A stretch of 64,000 nt of DNA from JADJYF01 sp965278995 (GCA_965278995.1 OZ257136.1:4464001-4528000); one strand, 5' to 3'; shown: positions 1 to 9,397, counted from the stretch's first letter. Notes: generated by a model not told the origin, from the sequence alone. Numbers and translations are program-made.

Positions 1-116
1 TACGAGTTCTTCTGCTAAACATGCGGATAAAAAGTGAGAATTCAACTGCAAACGCGCGCAGTTAGCGGGTCCGCAGTCGCGTCGAGCCGGTCTCCGTCAT
101 TGATCAGCCTGCCTGC

Positions 117-1256
117 TTAAATCCCAGCCAGGGTCGCGTAACGTTCGCGATGAAACAGGGCATCGCCAAACCATTGCTGGGCGACGCGCGCACGTTTCAG
201 AAAGAACCCGATCTCCTCCGCATCGGTCATGCCGATACCGCCATGCATCTGGATGGCCTCGCTCGAGATCAGCTCGAGCATGTCACAGGTTTTGGTCTTG
301 GCCAGGCTTGCGGCCAGAGGTGCATCAGCGCGCTGCTCGTCCATCGCTGTCAGTGCATCGAGTACTGCTGAACGTGCCAGTTCGAGTTCGCAGTACATCA
401 ACGCGGCGCGATGTTTGAGCGCCTGAAACGAGCCGATAGGTGCGTCGAACTGCCGGCGTAATTTGAGATAGGTCAGCGTGCGGTCGAACGCTTCCTGGCC
501 GCTGCCGAGCATCTCCGCAGCGATGCCGACGCGTGCAGCATCGAGTACCGGCGCAAGCAGTGTTTGACCATCGCCGACTGTGCCGAGAACGGCTTCTTGC
601 GTCAGTGCAACAGCGTCGAAGCGGATGTTTGCCGCGTTACGACCGTCAACCATGAACGTGCGTGTACAGGTAACGCCGGGCGCCTGCCGGTCGACGACGA
701 AAACACTGATGCCGGACGCGTCGTCCTGCGTACCAGCAGTTCGAGCGACGACGATGAGCTGGTCGGCAACGTGGCCATCGACGACGAACGTCTTGCTGCC
801 ACTCACGCGATAACCGTGCCCGTCGCGCTCGGCGCGAGTGGCAATTCGTTGCGGTGCATGACGCGGGGATTCTTCGAGCGCGAGTGCCAGCACGCATTCG
901 CCGGCCGCGACAGCGGGCAGTATCATTTGCCGCTGGGCGTCGCTGCCACCGGCGAGAATGAGTGAGGCACCCACTAGCGCAGTCGAGATCAGCGGCGTCG
1001 CGGCAAGCGTTCGGCCGGATTCCTCGAGGATCTGGCCCAGCCCTTTGTGACCGAAATCAGCGCCGCCGTAAGCTTCCGGCAGGAGGATGCCGGCCCAGCC
1101 GAGACCGGCCATCTCCCGCCACAATGCGCGATCGAAACCTGTTGCGTCGTGCGTGTCGCGCAGCGTGCGCAGTGTCTTGATCGGCATCCGTTCCTTGAAG
1201 AATTCCCGGGCGGAATGCTTGAGGATGGTCTGTTCTTCGTTCGGCAGCATGCTCAT
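117..1256 (-). CDS. Acyl-CoA dehydrogenase, putative non-catalytic partner subunit
   Basis: The 379-aa product has the acyl-CoA dehydrogenase fold: an N-terminal helical region, a middle beta domain (SGSKTFVVDG) and a C-terminal helical domain with RRQFDAPIGSFQALKHR and QMHGGIGMT. The C-terminal segment that normally reads YEGT and carries the catalytic Glu reads QWFGDALFHRER, so the usual base is absent. That pattern is known from one subunit of alpha2beta2 enzymes in steroid-type catabolism. I chose the ATG at 1256 because GAGGAA lies 7 nt upstream; the ATG-less extension to 1298 would overlap the preceding gene. The preceding acyl-CoA dehydrogenase ends 10 nt upstream, so the two are almost certainly co-translated partners. 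The substrate is unknown. Confidence 0.9.
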   Translation of the reverse strand: MSMLPNEEQTILKHSAREFFKERMPIKTLRTLRDTHDATGFDRALWREMAGLGWAGILLPEAYGGADFGHKGLGQILEESGRTLAATPLISTALVGASLILAGGSDAQRQMILPAVAAGECVLALALEESPRHAPQRIATRAERDGHGYRVSGSKTFVVDGHVADQLIVVARTAGTQDDASGISVFVVDRQAPGVTCTRTFMVDGRNAANIRFDAVALTQEAVLGTVGDGQTLLAPVLDAARVGIAAEMLGSGQEAFDRTLTYLKLRRQFDAPIGSFQALKHRAALMYCELELARSAVLDALTAMDEQRADAPLAASLAKTKTCDMLELISSEAIQMHGGIGMTDAEEIGFFLKRARVAQQWFGDALFHRERYATLAGI

Positions 1257-1266
1257 TGTCGATTCC

Positions 1267-2451
1267 TCAATCCGGCAGGCCGAGTACGCGCTTGGCAATC
1301 ACGTTCAACTGCACTTCGGACGTACCACCTTCGATCGAGTTGCCTTTCGAACGCAGCCAGGTGCGGCAGAAATCGAGTTCCTCGGCGCTGTAACTGTCAC
1401 CCTCCCAGCCCAGTGCATTGGTCCCGGCGCATTGCAGGATCAATTCGAACTTGCGCTTGTTCTGCTCGGTGCCGTAATACTTGAACATCGACGATGCGCC
1501 GCCGCTGGCAGTTCCGGCTTCGCTCTCTTCGGCGGCGCGGCGAATGGTCAGCGCAAATGCACGGTCGTTCATCACGTGGCGTACGACTGCATCGCGCAGC
1601 AAGGGATCGCCGATGCGGCCGTCAGCATCGCCGAGGTAACGTTGTGCGACGACCTCGACAGAGGCCACGGTGCCACCGATGGTGCGACCGATCTGGGCGA
1701 TCATGCCGCGCTCGTGTTGCAGCAGTTCCTTGGCGATTTCCCAGCCGCCGTTCAGGCGGCCGACCAAGTTGTCTTTGGGTACGCGGACATCGGTGAAGAA
1801 CGTTTCACAGAATACCGAAGCGCCGCTGATCAACGTGATTGGACGCGTTTCAACGCCGTCCGAGCGCATATCGAACAGCAGAAAACTGATGCCGGCATGC
1901 TTGGTGCTCGTATCGGTGCGCACGAGACAGAAAATCCAATCAGCGTAATTGGCGTAGGACGTCCAGATTTTCTGACCGTTGATGAGGTAATACTCACCCT
2001 CATCGACAGCGCGCGTCTGCAGCGCGGCGAGATCGGAGCCGGCACCAGGTTCGCTGTAACCCTGACACCAACGGATCTCGCCGCGCACGATGGATGGAAT
2101 GTGCGCCTGCTTCTGCGCCTCAGTTCCGTACTTGAGCAGCACCGGTCCAAGCATGCCGATGCCGAAACTGGTGAGCGGCGTCCGGCAATTGAGACGCGCC
2201 ATCTCCTCGCTCAAAACAGTCGCTTCTTCGCGCGAGAGTCCGCCGCCGCCATAAGCGCTTGGCCAGGTCGGAACAGTCCAGCCGCGGCCTGCCATGCGTT
2301 CCAGCCAGAGGCGGCTGTCGGGATGCTTGAACGTCGGTTGCCGGCCACCCCAGACCCGTTCGTCTTCGGGCATCGGTGTGCGCATGGCCGGCGGACAGTT
2401 GGCTTCGAGCCAGGCGCGCGTTTCAGTGCGGAACGTTTCGAGTGCTGCCAC
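1267..2451 (-). CDS. Acyl-CoA dehydrogenase, putative catalytic subunit
   Basis: The 394-aa product is a full-length acyl-CoA dehydrogenase that should oxidise an acyl-CoA thioester with FAD and pass electrons to ETF. The middle domain has the flavin/substrate signature SEPGAGSDLAAL, and the C-terminus has IEGGTSEVQLNVIAKRVLG, which contains the Glu expected for the catalytic base. It lies 10 nt upstream of a second dehydrogenase that lacks this Glu, so a heteromeric complex is likely. The N-terminal segment with a WGGRQPTFKHPD stretch and the ALGWEGDSYSAEELDF insert resemble FadE proteins of sterol or branched side-chain degradation. That substrate class is an inference from family resemblance only. 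Confidence 0.93.
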   Translation of the reverse strand: MAALETFRTETRAWLEANCPPAMRTPMPEDERVWGGRQPTFKHPDSRLWLERMAGRGWTVPTWPSAYGGGGLSREEATVLSEEMARLNCRTPLTSFGIGMLGPVLLKYGTEAQKQAHIPSIVRGEIRWCQGYSEPGAGSDLAALQTRAVDEGEYYLINGQKIWTSYANYADWIFCLVRTDTSTKHAGISFLLFDMRSDGVETRPITLISGASVFCETFFTDVRVPKDNLVGRLNGGWEIAKELLQHERGMIAQIGRTIGGTVASVEVVAQRYLGDADGRIGDPLLRDAVVRHVMNDRAFALTIRRAAEESEAGTASGGASSMFKYYGTEQNKRKFELILQCAGTNALGWEGDSYSAEELDFCRTWLRSKGNSIEGGTSEVQLNVIAKRVLGLPD

Positions 2452-2554
2452 GGATGCTCTCTCTGGTCGGAGGTGAATTAACCAAGCTGGATTTCAGCAG
2501 CTGGCGCGATAACTGCCGCCGCGGCTGAGCGTCCGGCCACGGCGCGTTCTGCTG

Positions 2555-3796
2555 CTAGCCGCCCGATACTTCGCGCGCGGCGGCGTCTTTGGCCGCCATC
2601 CGGGCTTTCAACTGCGCCGGACTCTCGCGGACGATATCTTCGTTCTGATGGCTGTATAGATCGTAAGGCGTGGTGTCGAGTTCCTCGAGTGCAATTTCGC
2701 GGGCGAGCACGGCCTGTTTCCATTGCGCATGTGCGGCTTCATTGCCATGGAATTCGGGCATCACTTCTTCGGCGAACAGGCGCAGGCTGTCGCAGATATC
2801 GGCATGGCTGGTCTTGCCGGCCTGATTGAGCAGGATGACCTGGTCGACATGCGCGGCCTGGAACTGGCGCAGTCGCTTGCGGATCGTTTCCGGTGAACCG
2901 ATGAGGCCGTTACGCAGCGCTGCCTGCGCTTTGTCAGTCTCGCGCCAGAGCTGAAAATCCTCCCACAGGTTACCGGTGCCCGGCGCGGCGATGCCGTGAC
3001 GGCCGTAATGCGAGAGGGCGAAGATGAAGAACGTCCAGCCCGAGGCTTTCTCCAGTGCTTCTTCGTCGGTGTTCGCACACATGAAGCCGTTGACGATGGC
3101 GACGTTCGGATTGATCGGATAGTCGGCCAGCCGGTTCGGATGATCGAGCAGGCAGTTGTAGTAGCGATGGACCCAGGCCATGGCCGCGTCTGGCGAGACG
3201 AACGAAAATCCGAGGGCGCCCATGCCCCAGGCGCCCGCTTCGGCGATAGTCTGGATATTGGAGCAGGCCACCCACAGCGGTGGATGCGGCTGCTGCAGCG
3301 GTTTCGGGATGACGTTACGGGCGGGGAAATCATGGTATTTGCCGTGAAACTCCCAGTCCGTGCGCGTGAACATCGGAATGATCGCCTGCACCGCTTCTTC
3401 CCACCGTTCGCGCTTTTCGCGCACGCGCACGCCGAATGGATGCAGTTCAGCCGGACCGGCGCCTTCACCCATACCGAGTTCGACGCGACCGCCGGACACG
3501 AGATCGAGCGTCGCGACTCTTTCAGCGACGCGATGCGGCTGGTTGGTGGTCAGCTGGATGATGCCATGACCGAGGCGGATGCGTTTGGTGCGCTGACTGG
3601 CGGCGGCCAGAAAAACTTCCGGCGCTGAGGCGTGCGAATACTCTTCGAGGAAATGATGCTCGACCTGCCACGCATAGTCATAACCGAGTTGATCGGCCAG
3701 CTCGACCTGCGTCAGCGAATCCTGCATCAACTGGTATTCGGAACGCGCGTCCCATGGCCGCGGCAACTGGTGCTCGTAGAAAACCCCGAATTTCAT
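2555..3796 (-). CDS. LLM class flavin-dependent monooxygenase
   Basis: The 413-aa product is a bacterial luciferase-like (TIM barrel) flavin-dependent oxidoreductase that would use reduced FMN or F420 supplied by another enzyme. It starts MKFGVFYEHQLPRPW, has AWQVEHHFLEEYSHASAPEVFLAA in the usual LuxA-like position and GGRVELGMGEG after the third strand region. The ATG at 3796 has GGGAG about 10 nt upstream. It sits in a minus-strand run between an alpha/beta hydrolase and two acyl-CoA dehydrogenases, which suggests oxygenation or Baeyer-Villiger-type chemistry in a catabolic pathway. The substrate cannot be told from sequence. Confidence 0.9.
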   Translation of the reverse strand: MKFGVFYEHQLPRPWDARSEYQLMQDSLTQVELADQLGYDYAWQVEHHFLEEYSHASAPEVFLAAASQRTKRIRLGHGIIQLTTNQPHRVAERVATLDLVSGGRVELGMGEGAGPAELHPFGVRVREKRERWEEAVQAIIPMFTRTDWEFHGKYHDFPARNVIPKPLQQPHPPLWVACSNIQTIAEAGAWGMGALGFSFVSPDAAMAWVHRYYNCLLDHPNRLADYPINPNVAIVNGFMCANTDEEALEKASGWTFFIFALSHYGRHGIAAPGTGNLWEDFQLWRETDKAQAALRNGLIGSPETIRKRLRQFQAAHVDQVILLNQAGKTSHADICDSLRLFAEEVMPEFHGNEAAHAQWKQAVLAREIALEELDTTPYDLYSHQNEDIVRESPAQLKARMAAKDAAAREVSGG

Positions 3797-3869
3797 GCGG
3801 CCGTACTCCCCACTGGCGACTATCGATCACAGCACGTGTCGGCACGGAAGCCAAGGTGCCGGTGGCTGC

Positions 3870-4748
3870 TCAGGCCAGAAATGCCTCGACATGCCCGAGG
3901 AAGCGCGCGAGCTGATCGTGATGGACCCAGTGGCCGGCGCTATCCAGGGTGACGACTTCGGCGTGCTGAAAATGACTGGCGCGGCCATCGTTGCGTGGGT
4001 TGGACGCACCGGATTCTGCGCCGTAGACCAGCAGTGTCGGGCAGGTGACCCGCGCCCAGAGTCCCTCCATTTCGGTCTTGTCCATATCGTACGGAGGCCA
4101 GGTGCGGACGTAGTTGTCGAATTTCCAGGAAAAGCTGCCGTCCTCATTCTGATTGACGCCGTGCAGCGTGAGATGCCGCGCCTGCTCCGGCGACAGGTGC
4201 TTGTTTTCTTCCTGCATGCGTTTAAACGCCTCTTCGATCGAGGCATAGCGTCGCGGCAATCGACCGGCCAGTGCGCGCTGCTCGTCGATCCATGCGCGCA
4301 TGCGTTCATCGAGCGGTTTTCGGGCACGTTCCGCGACCAGTCGCGGCGAGGCGCCGAGGCCTTCGATCGCGACCAGACGACTGACGGTTTCCGGATAGAT
4401 ACCGGTGTAACGCAGCGCGATATTGCCACCGAGCGAGTGGGCAATGATGGTGACCGGCGCGAGATTCTGCTGGTGGATCAGCTGGGCGAGATCGTAGATA
4501 TAACCCGTCATCGTGTAGTTGCCGTCGGCGGCCCACTGACTGTCGCCATGGCCGCGCAGGTCCGGCGCGATGATATGCCATCGATCGCGCAGCGACTGCG
4601 CCACCCAGTCCCAGTTGCGGCAGTGGTCGCGCCCGCCGTGAACGAGCAGCAGCGGCGGCGCCGATGGATTGCCCCAATCGACGTAGTGCAGCCGCAGGCG
4701 CTGTGAAAAAAAACTATGTGAAGTCGGGCCGGCAGTCGGGACGGGCAT
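3870..4748 (-). CDS. Alpha/beta hydrolase
   Basis: The 292-aa product is an alpha/beta-hydrolase. HGG after LLLV forms the oxyanion region, AHSLGG around residue 105 is the nucleophile elbow with Ser, and GHWVHHDQ near the C-terminus supplies the catalytic His. DLRGHGDS is the usual segment after strand 4. It probably hydrolyses an ester or a C-C bond (a meta-cleavage-type or lactone hydrolase is possible) in the pathway encoded by its neighbours. The downstream monooxygenase begins 73 nt after its stop. A hairpin between this gene and the reductase upstream may separate transcription units. Confidence 0.88.
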   Translation of the reverse strand: MPVPTAGPTSHSFFSQRLRLHYVDWGNPSAPPLLLVHGGRDHCRNWDWVAQSLRDRWHIIAPDLRGHGDSQWAADGNYTMTGYIYDLAQLIHQQNLAPVTIIAHSLGGNIALRYTGIYPETVSRLVAIEGLGASPRLVAERARKPLDERMRAWIDEQRALAGRLPRRYASIEEAFKRMQEENKHLSPEQARHLTLHGVNQNEDGSFSWKFDNYVRTWPPYDMDKTEMEGLWARVTCPTLLVYGAESGASNPRNDGRASHFQHAEVVTLDSAGHWVHHDQLARFLGHVEAFLA

Positions 4749-4831
4749 CGTCAGCTCTCGTGCGTGTAACGGGACTCGAAGCGTAGATCAAGTCGACGTC
4801 CGCAGGAATGCCTGTGGGCACGAGCCTGCGC

Positions 4832-4851
4832 GGCAGCCTTAGCAGGCTGCC
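4832..4851 (-). terminator. Terminator-like hairpin without U-tract
   Basis: GGCAGCCT (4832-4839) and AGGCTGCC (4844-4851) form an 8-bp stem with loop TAGC, just downstream of the stop of the saccharopine-dehydrogenase-like gene on the minus strand. There is no run of T after it, so it may be a weak or Rho-assisted terminator, or a processing site. Confidence 0.4.
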
Positions 4852-4864
4852 AGGACCAGGGTCC

Positions 4865-6157
4865 TCAGTTGGAAGTTGCTCGCTGTTCGTTGAAACGCAG
4901 GCCGGCGCGCGCCATCGGCGCCAGCGCAGCGCCGCCGAATGCAGCAGCCGGCGTCAGCACACCATGTATCGGCGGCAGTGTGCCGTGCAGGCCAGCCAGG
5001 AGCAGGGCGCATTCAGCGACGATATTGGCTGACGATCGGTAACCGGGATGGCCGCGCCCGTCGATCAGCAGGTTCAGGAGCTGGCCGCTCATCGCGCGTG
5101 CGCGCAATTCAATGGTGTAATCGAGACTGTCCAGGGCGACGTCCGACGGACCGCTGCCAGGGGTGCTGCTCAGACTTTTCAGCAAGGCGCGACTCGCGCC
5201 AGCGGCGAAGCCAGTGCGCCGGTCGAGATAATCACGCAGAAGACGATGATAGTTGTTGAACTGGAGGCGGGCAGCAGCCCGCAACATCGGATCCGGGAAC
5301 AGTGATTCAAGTGCGACGCTCTCGGTATAGGTCAACGCCGGCGAGTACGCGCTACCCGGTATCGCTTCCAGCAGGTGATTCGTCCGATGAACTACTTGCG
5401 GGGTGATGAACGGCGTCGGAAACATCGCCACGCACAGCGCACCGGTCTCGAGGTCGACCCGGCTGTCGATAGCGATGGGAGAATGTGCCCGGCGCTGGGC
5501 ATTCGTAGCGTCTGGAGCGAGGAAGCCAGGGTCGGTAAGACCGTCGATCCTGGACCGTTCGACAACATCGAGCAGGGTTGCCACGGTGCCGCCGCTGAAC
5601 GCATTGCGCAGGGTCAGTTGGCCGGTGAGCGGCCGGTAGTGCAGCACGGCTTCGGCGGTCCGCAGCGGCGAGCCGCATCGGGCAAGCAGCAGCGTATTGG
5701 CGTAATGCAGACCGAGATCAAATGGCGCTGACAGAAAACCGCAAGCCGGTACGATGCGCCGGCCAGCTGCGCTCGCCGGGGCGTGAAAATCGTCGATCAA
5801 CTGCCGGTGCAGCGACGTTTCTGCCGACAGGTCGACATAATCAGCGCCGGATTCGAGGCAGGCACGGACTACCGCGTGCGCGCCGTTGCGCTCATAGGGC
5901 CCGACCAGATTAATGAGTACACGACTCTGCGCAGCCATCCCACTGAGCGTAGCGGGGTCGTTTGCATCGGCGACGATGACGGCAGGTGCAACCGCCGCTG
6001 GCATCGCGCCGGCCAGTTGTTCGAGAGCAGCGACCTGACGGCCGGCTACTGCCCATTTCAAGCGCGCGCGGATCAATAGCGGCACCAGATAAGCGAGAAC
6101 CTGACGACCGCAGAAGCCAGTCGCGCCGAAGATCACGATGTCGTTTGCCGGCACCAC
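4865..6157 (-). CDS. Saccharopine dehydrogenase-like NAD(P)-binding reductase
   Basis: The 430-aa product begins with a Rossmann segment, VIFGATGFCGRQVLAYLV, typical of saccharopine dehydrogenase-like oxidoreductases and the related trans-acting enoyl reductases. The substrate domain contains SGADYVDLSAET and PACGFLSAPFDLG, also characteristic. The function is probably reduction of an enoyl or carbonyl group on a lipid-like or CoA-bound substrate; it is unlikely to act in lysine metabolism because no lys gene is nearby. The start codon is GTG at 6157, 9 nt after the stop of the Crp/Fnr-type gene, so the two are co-transcribed. Confidence 0.87.
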   Translation of the reverse strand: MVPANDIVIFGATGFCGRQVLAYLVPLLIRARLKWAVAGRQVAALEQLAGAMPAAVAPAVIVADANDPATLSGMAAQSRVLINLVGPYERNGAHAVVRACLESGADYVDLSAETSLHRQLIDDFHAPASAAGRRIVPACGFLSAPFDLGLHYANTLLLARCGSPLRTAEAVLHYRPLTGQLTLRNAFSGGTVATLLDVVERSRIDGLTDPGFLAPDATNAQRRAHSPIAIDSRVDLETGALCVAMFPTPFITPQVVHRTNHLLEAIPGSAYSPALTYTESVALESLFPDPMLRAAARLQFNNYHRLLRDYLDRRTGFAAGASRALLKSLSSTPGSGPSDVALDSLDYTIELRARAMSGQLLNLLIDGRGHPGYRSSANIVAECALLLAGLHGTLPPIHGVLTPAAAFGGAALAPMARAGLRFNEQRATSN

Positions 6158-6166
6158 GAGCGGGGG

Positions 6167-6934
6167 TTAACTGCGACGCGGGTGCGAGGTCGGGCGTGCG
6201 GCTAGTTCGCCGGTTGATTCCTCGACGATGCGTGCCAGTCGGTCGAGATCTTTAACCACCAGCCGCGTACCGCGCTTGTTTTTGTCGGGGACTTTCTTCT
6301 CCAGGATATCGATATGCGTGAGGTTATTGATTTCGCGCGTGACCGCTTCGCGTGTCGTGCTGATCTTGTTGGCAATTTCCGCATGCGTTGAGCGAATGAC
6401 TGCGCCTCCCGCGCAATCGGCGCCGGCATCAGTCGCCAGGCGCAGCAGTTCGATGTGAATGCGATTCTTCACGCCGAGTGTGCTGAATTCGATCACGCGT
6501 TCGGTCAACGCGCGAACGCTCGTCACGAGATGTTCGAGGACAAAGTCGGTGACTTCGGGGTAGCTATGCAGCAGGCGTCTGAACGCGCGCGGATTGACTG
6601 TTACGATGAAACTTTCCTCGCGTGCGGTGACTTCCGCCGAACGCGGATGACCATCGACAGCAGACAATTCGCCGAACATCTTGCCCGCGCCGAGATCGCG
6701 AATCGAAACCTCGGTGCCGGAACTGGAAAAGTAACGGACTCTCACTCGCCCACTGACGACGAAATAGACATCGTAATCAGGGTCGCGCTGTTTGATGATG
6801 ATCCGGCCGGCCGGATACGAGGCACCGGTCACCAGCGGACAAATCTGTTCACGCGCCTGGACCGACAGGTTGCGGAATATATCCAACGCGGCCAGCGTAG
6901 AAGCAGTGATGCGGGGAGGCGTCATTGTCGTCAT
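6167..6934 (-). CDS. Crp/Fnr-family transcriptional regulator
   Basis: The 255-aa product (ATG at 6934) has an N-terminal cyclic-nucleotide-binding beta-roll (RIIIKQRDPDYDVYFVVSG, GKMFGELSAVDGHPRSAEV) followed by a long dimerisation helix. A C-terminal winged helix carries EIANKISTTREAVTREINNL as recognition helix region. The GELS...RSAEV arrangement resembles the cAMP-binding phosphate cassette, so cAMP or a related nucleotide is a plausible ligand. There are no Fnr-type cysteines for an Fe-S cluster in the N-terminus. An in-frame extension to 7165 exists but is Arg-rich and unlike the family. It heads a minus-strand operon and is divergent from a large FAD oxidoreductase gene, so it may control both. 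Confidence 0.88.
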   Translation of the reverse strand: MTTMTPPRITASTLAALDIFRNLSVQAREQICPLVTGASYPAGRIIIKQRDPDYDVYFVVSGRVRVRYFSSSGTEVSIRDLGAGKMFGELSAVDGHPRSAEVTAREESFIVTVNPRAFRRLLHSYPEVTDFVLEHLVTSVRALTERVIEFSTLGVKNRIHIELLRLATDAGADCAGGAVIRSTHAEIANKISTTREAVTREINNLTHIDILEKKVPDKNKRGTRLVVKDLDRLARIVEESTGELAARPTSHPRRS

Positions 6935-7195
6935 GCGTGTGCGGTGTCCATATGCCTGGCGGCGGACGATGGCCGGATGGCTGCTAGCGGTGACGATTGT
7001 AGTCCACTCGGCACGCCCGAAACACGCAGGATACGAAGTGCGCATCGAGCGACGGTACTTGCCTGCATCGCTGGCGATTCGCACAATGAGGCAACCAGCG
7101 CAGATGCGGGCTCGACACGACTGCCGGCGGACCGGAAGTCTACGACCCGGCAGCGGCGGACGCATTCATCATGACGACGATCACAGCGACACACC
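6935..7195. other. Divergent intergenic region (Crp-type gene / FAD oxidoreductase gene)
   Basis: These 261 bp separate the divergent Crp/Fnr-type gene and the first FAD oxidoreductase gene. They must carry promoters for both directions, but I see no convincing -35/-10 pair, Fnr box or GTGA-N6-TCAC site. No conserved small ORF or tRNA is visible. Confidence 0.5.
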
Positions 7196-9397
7196 ATGGA
7201 AAGGCCAGAAACGCCGATCAAAGTTGCACTTATCGGCGGCGGTTGCGCTGCCATGGCGACGGCTTTCGAACTCACGCGGCCAGCGCAGCAGGGGCGCTAC
7301 GAGGTCACGGTATATCAGTTGGGTTGGCGCCTCGGCGGCAAAGGTGCCTCGGGACGCGGCCGGGCGGGACGCATTGAAGAGCATGGTCTGCATCTATGGC
7401 TCGGCTTTTATGACAATGCGTTCGCGCTGCTGCGGGAGTGCTACGCCGAACTCGGCCGCGACCCGGCGCGCTTTCCGATAGCGCGCTGGCACGACGCCAT
7501 TCGACCGGACGCCTTCGTCGGTATCGCGGACCGGGATAGCAGCGGCGGCTGGTTGAAATGGTCGACCTGCTTTCCTCCGGGCGAAGGGCTGCCCGGCGAT
7601 CCGCTGGACAAACACAATCCGTTTACCCTGACGCAGTACCTGCTCCGCACGTTCGAACTCGTTCGCAGCCTGCTGCTCGACTTGCGTACGCACAAATCCG
7701 GCGCGGCGCCTGGTACCGGTGGTGACGCCGATCCTGCGCCTGCGACGCGCCCGCGACGCCCGCCGACGCTGGACGCCATCGAGCGGCTCATCCGCTATGG
7801 CATCGTTGGCACTGCTGCCGGCATTTCGGAAGTCATTTCGCTTCTCGAACTGGCTTTCCCGGTCCTGCATGTCTACCCGGGTCCGCGCGTTGCCGGCGTG
7901 CTGCGCACCATAGCGGAGAGCATTCGTCGCGAATTCGAAGACCTCATCGAGCGCGATGACGAGTCGCGCTGCAAATGGGAGATTCTCGATCTCGTGTTCG
8001 CCATACTGACCGGCTTCGCCCGCCACCGGTTGCTGCTCGATCCGCGCGGGCTCGATGCCATCAACGAGTACGAATGTCGCGATTGGTTGCGCGAGAACGG
8101 CGCTTCTGAACGCGCCCTCGACGGAGCGTTCGTGCGCGGGCTTTACGATCTGGCGCTGGCCTACGAGGGTGGCGATCCGACCCGACCGGCGCTGGCCGCA
8201 GGCCAGGCCGTGCGCGGTGCGCTCCGTATGTTCTTCACTTATCGCGGCCAGTTGTTCTGGAAGTTGCAGCTCGGCATGGGCGACGCCGTATTCGCGCCGT
8301 ACTACGAAGTATTGAAACGCCGGGGCGTTCGTTTTCAATTCTTTCATCGCTTGACCGGTATCGGCTGCGCCGAACAACGAAGCGACAGCGGGGCCGTGAC
8401 GCGGTATGTCGACCGGCTGGATTTCGATGTCCAGGCACAGGTGCGTGGCGGCGCCGAATACGCACCGCTGATCGACGTCCAGGGCGTCCCGTCCTGGCCG
8501 GCCGCACCGCTCTATGACCAGCTCGAATCCGGCACCACCGCGCAGGCCGAGCAGCGGGATTTCGAAAGCGATTGGGACCAGAGCATGGTTACCACCCGCC
8601 AGCTGACCGTTGGCCGTGATTTCGATTTCGCCGTCCTGGCAATCGGCGGTGGCGCCGTTGCCGGCGTGGCGAAAGAACTCATGGCTGCTGAACCGCGGTG
8701 GCGCGTTGCGGTGCAGAACATCAACACCGTGGCGACCCAGGCTTTTCAGATCTGGATGCGCGAAGACATGAACGCCCTGGGTTGGACCGAGCCGCCGATC
8801 ACGCTATCCGCCTTCGCCAAGCCTTTCGATACCTGGGCAGACATGCGCCACCTGCTCGAGCACGAGCAATGGCGCGACAATCCGCGCGCGCTGGCCTATT
8901 TCTGCGGCGTGCTGGCTGATCCTGTGGCGGGCGAAGTGACCACAGCCGCCACCTATCCCGCGCGGCGCCGTGACGAAGTGCGGGATAACGCAATACGATT
9001 TCTGAACGAACAGGCCCACGCACTGTGGCCGCAATCGGTGCGTGACGGTGCCTTCCGCTGGGAACTGTTGTGTCAGCCCGACGATAACCCGGTCGCTGCC
9101 GATACCCGTGCCGTCGAGGTGGGCGCAGCGACCGGCACTGCGCGTTTCGACAGCCAGTACTGGACCGCAAATGTGAATGCCACCGATAGATACGTGCTGG
9201 CGCTGCCCGGCACTTTGAAGCATCGGTTGTCGCCGTTGTCGCGCGAGTTCGACAATCTGACGGTCGCCGGCGACTGGACCGACAGCGGCTTCAACGAAGG
9301 CTGCGTCGAGGCGGCCGTAATGTCCGGGCGGCTCGCAGCTCATGCCCTCTGCGGCGCACCCGCGCTCGAAGATATCATCGGCTACGATCACCCCTGA
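7196..9397 (+). CDS. Large FAD-dependent oxidoreductase (desaturase-like), paralogue 1
   Basis: The 733-aa product has a Rossmann FAD site at the N-terminus (residues 8-20, VALIGGGCAAM). A second motif follows, GWRLGGKGASGRG, with GRIEEHGLHLWLGFY, matching the layout of carotenoid desaturases and hydroxysqualene dehydroxylases. The C-terminal FAD motif is NLTVAGDWTDSGFNEGCVEAA. At 733 aa it is far longer than HpnE or CrtI, the extra length lying in a central helical region. It should oxidise, isomerise or desaturate a hydrophobic, probably isoprenoid, substrate. A paralogue about 77% identical over the first ~80 residues lies at 12705-14840, and both end in EDI[IV]GYDHP. A polyprenyl synthase lies between them. 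Confidence 0.85.
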   Translation: MERPETPIKVALIGGGCAAMATAFELTRPAQQGRYEVTVYQLGWRLGGKGASGRGRAGRIEEHGLHLWLGFYDNAFALLRECYAELGRDPARFPIARWHDAIRPDAFVGIADRDSSGGWLKWSTCFPPGEGLPGDPLDKHNPFTLTQYLLRTFELVRSLLLDLRTHKSGAAPGTGGDADPAPATRPRRPPTLDAIERLIRYGIVGTAAGISEVISLLELAFPVLHVYPGPRVAGVLRTIAESIRREFEDLIERDDESRCKWEILDLVFAILTGFARHRLLLDPRGLDAINEYECRDWLRENGASERALDGAFVRGLYDLALAYEGGDPTRPALAAGQAVRGALRMFFTYRGQLFWKLQLGMGDAVFAPYYEVLKRRGVRFQFFHRLTGIGCAEQRSDSGAVTRYVDRLDFDVQAQVRGGAEYAPLIDVQGVPSWPAAPLYDQLESGTTAQAEQRDFESDWDQSMVTTRQLTVGRDFDFAVLAIGGGAVAGVAKELMAAEPRWRVAVQNINTVATQAFQIWMREDMNALGWTEPPITLSAFAKPFDTWADMRHLLEHEQWRDNPRALAYFCGVLADPVAGEVTTAATYPARRRDEVRDNAIRFLNEQAHALWPQSVRDGAFRWELLCQPDDNPVAADTRAVEVGAATGTARFDSQYWTANVNATDRYVLALPGTLKHRLSPLSREFDNLTVAGDWTDSGFNEGCVEAAVMSGRLAAHALCGAPALEDIIGYDHP

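Noticed and set aside
1087..2481. 464-aa open frame on the plus strand over the acyl-CoA dehydrogenase gene
   Set aside because: It is antisense to a gene with clear family motifs, has an Arg/Ala-rich shadow composition and no recognisable domain.
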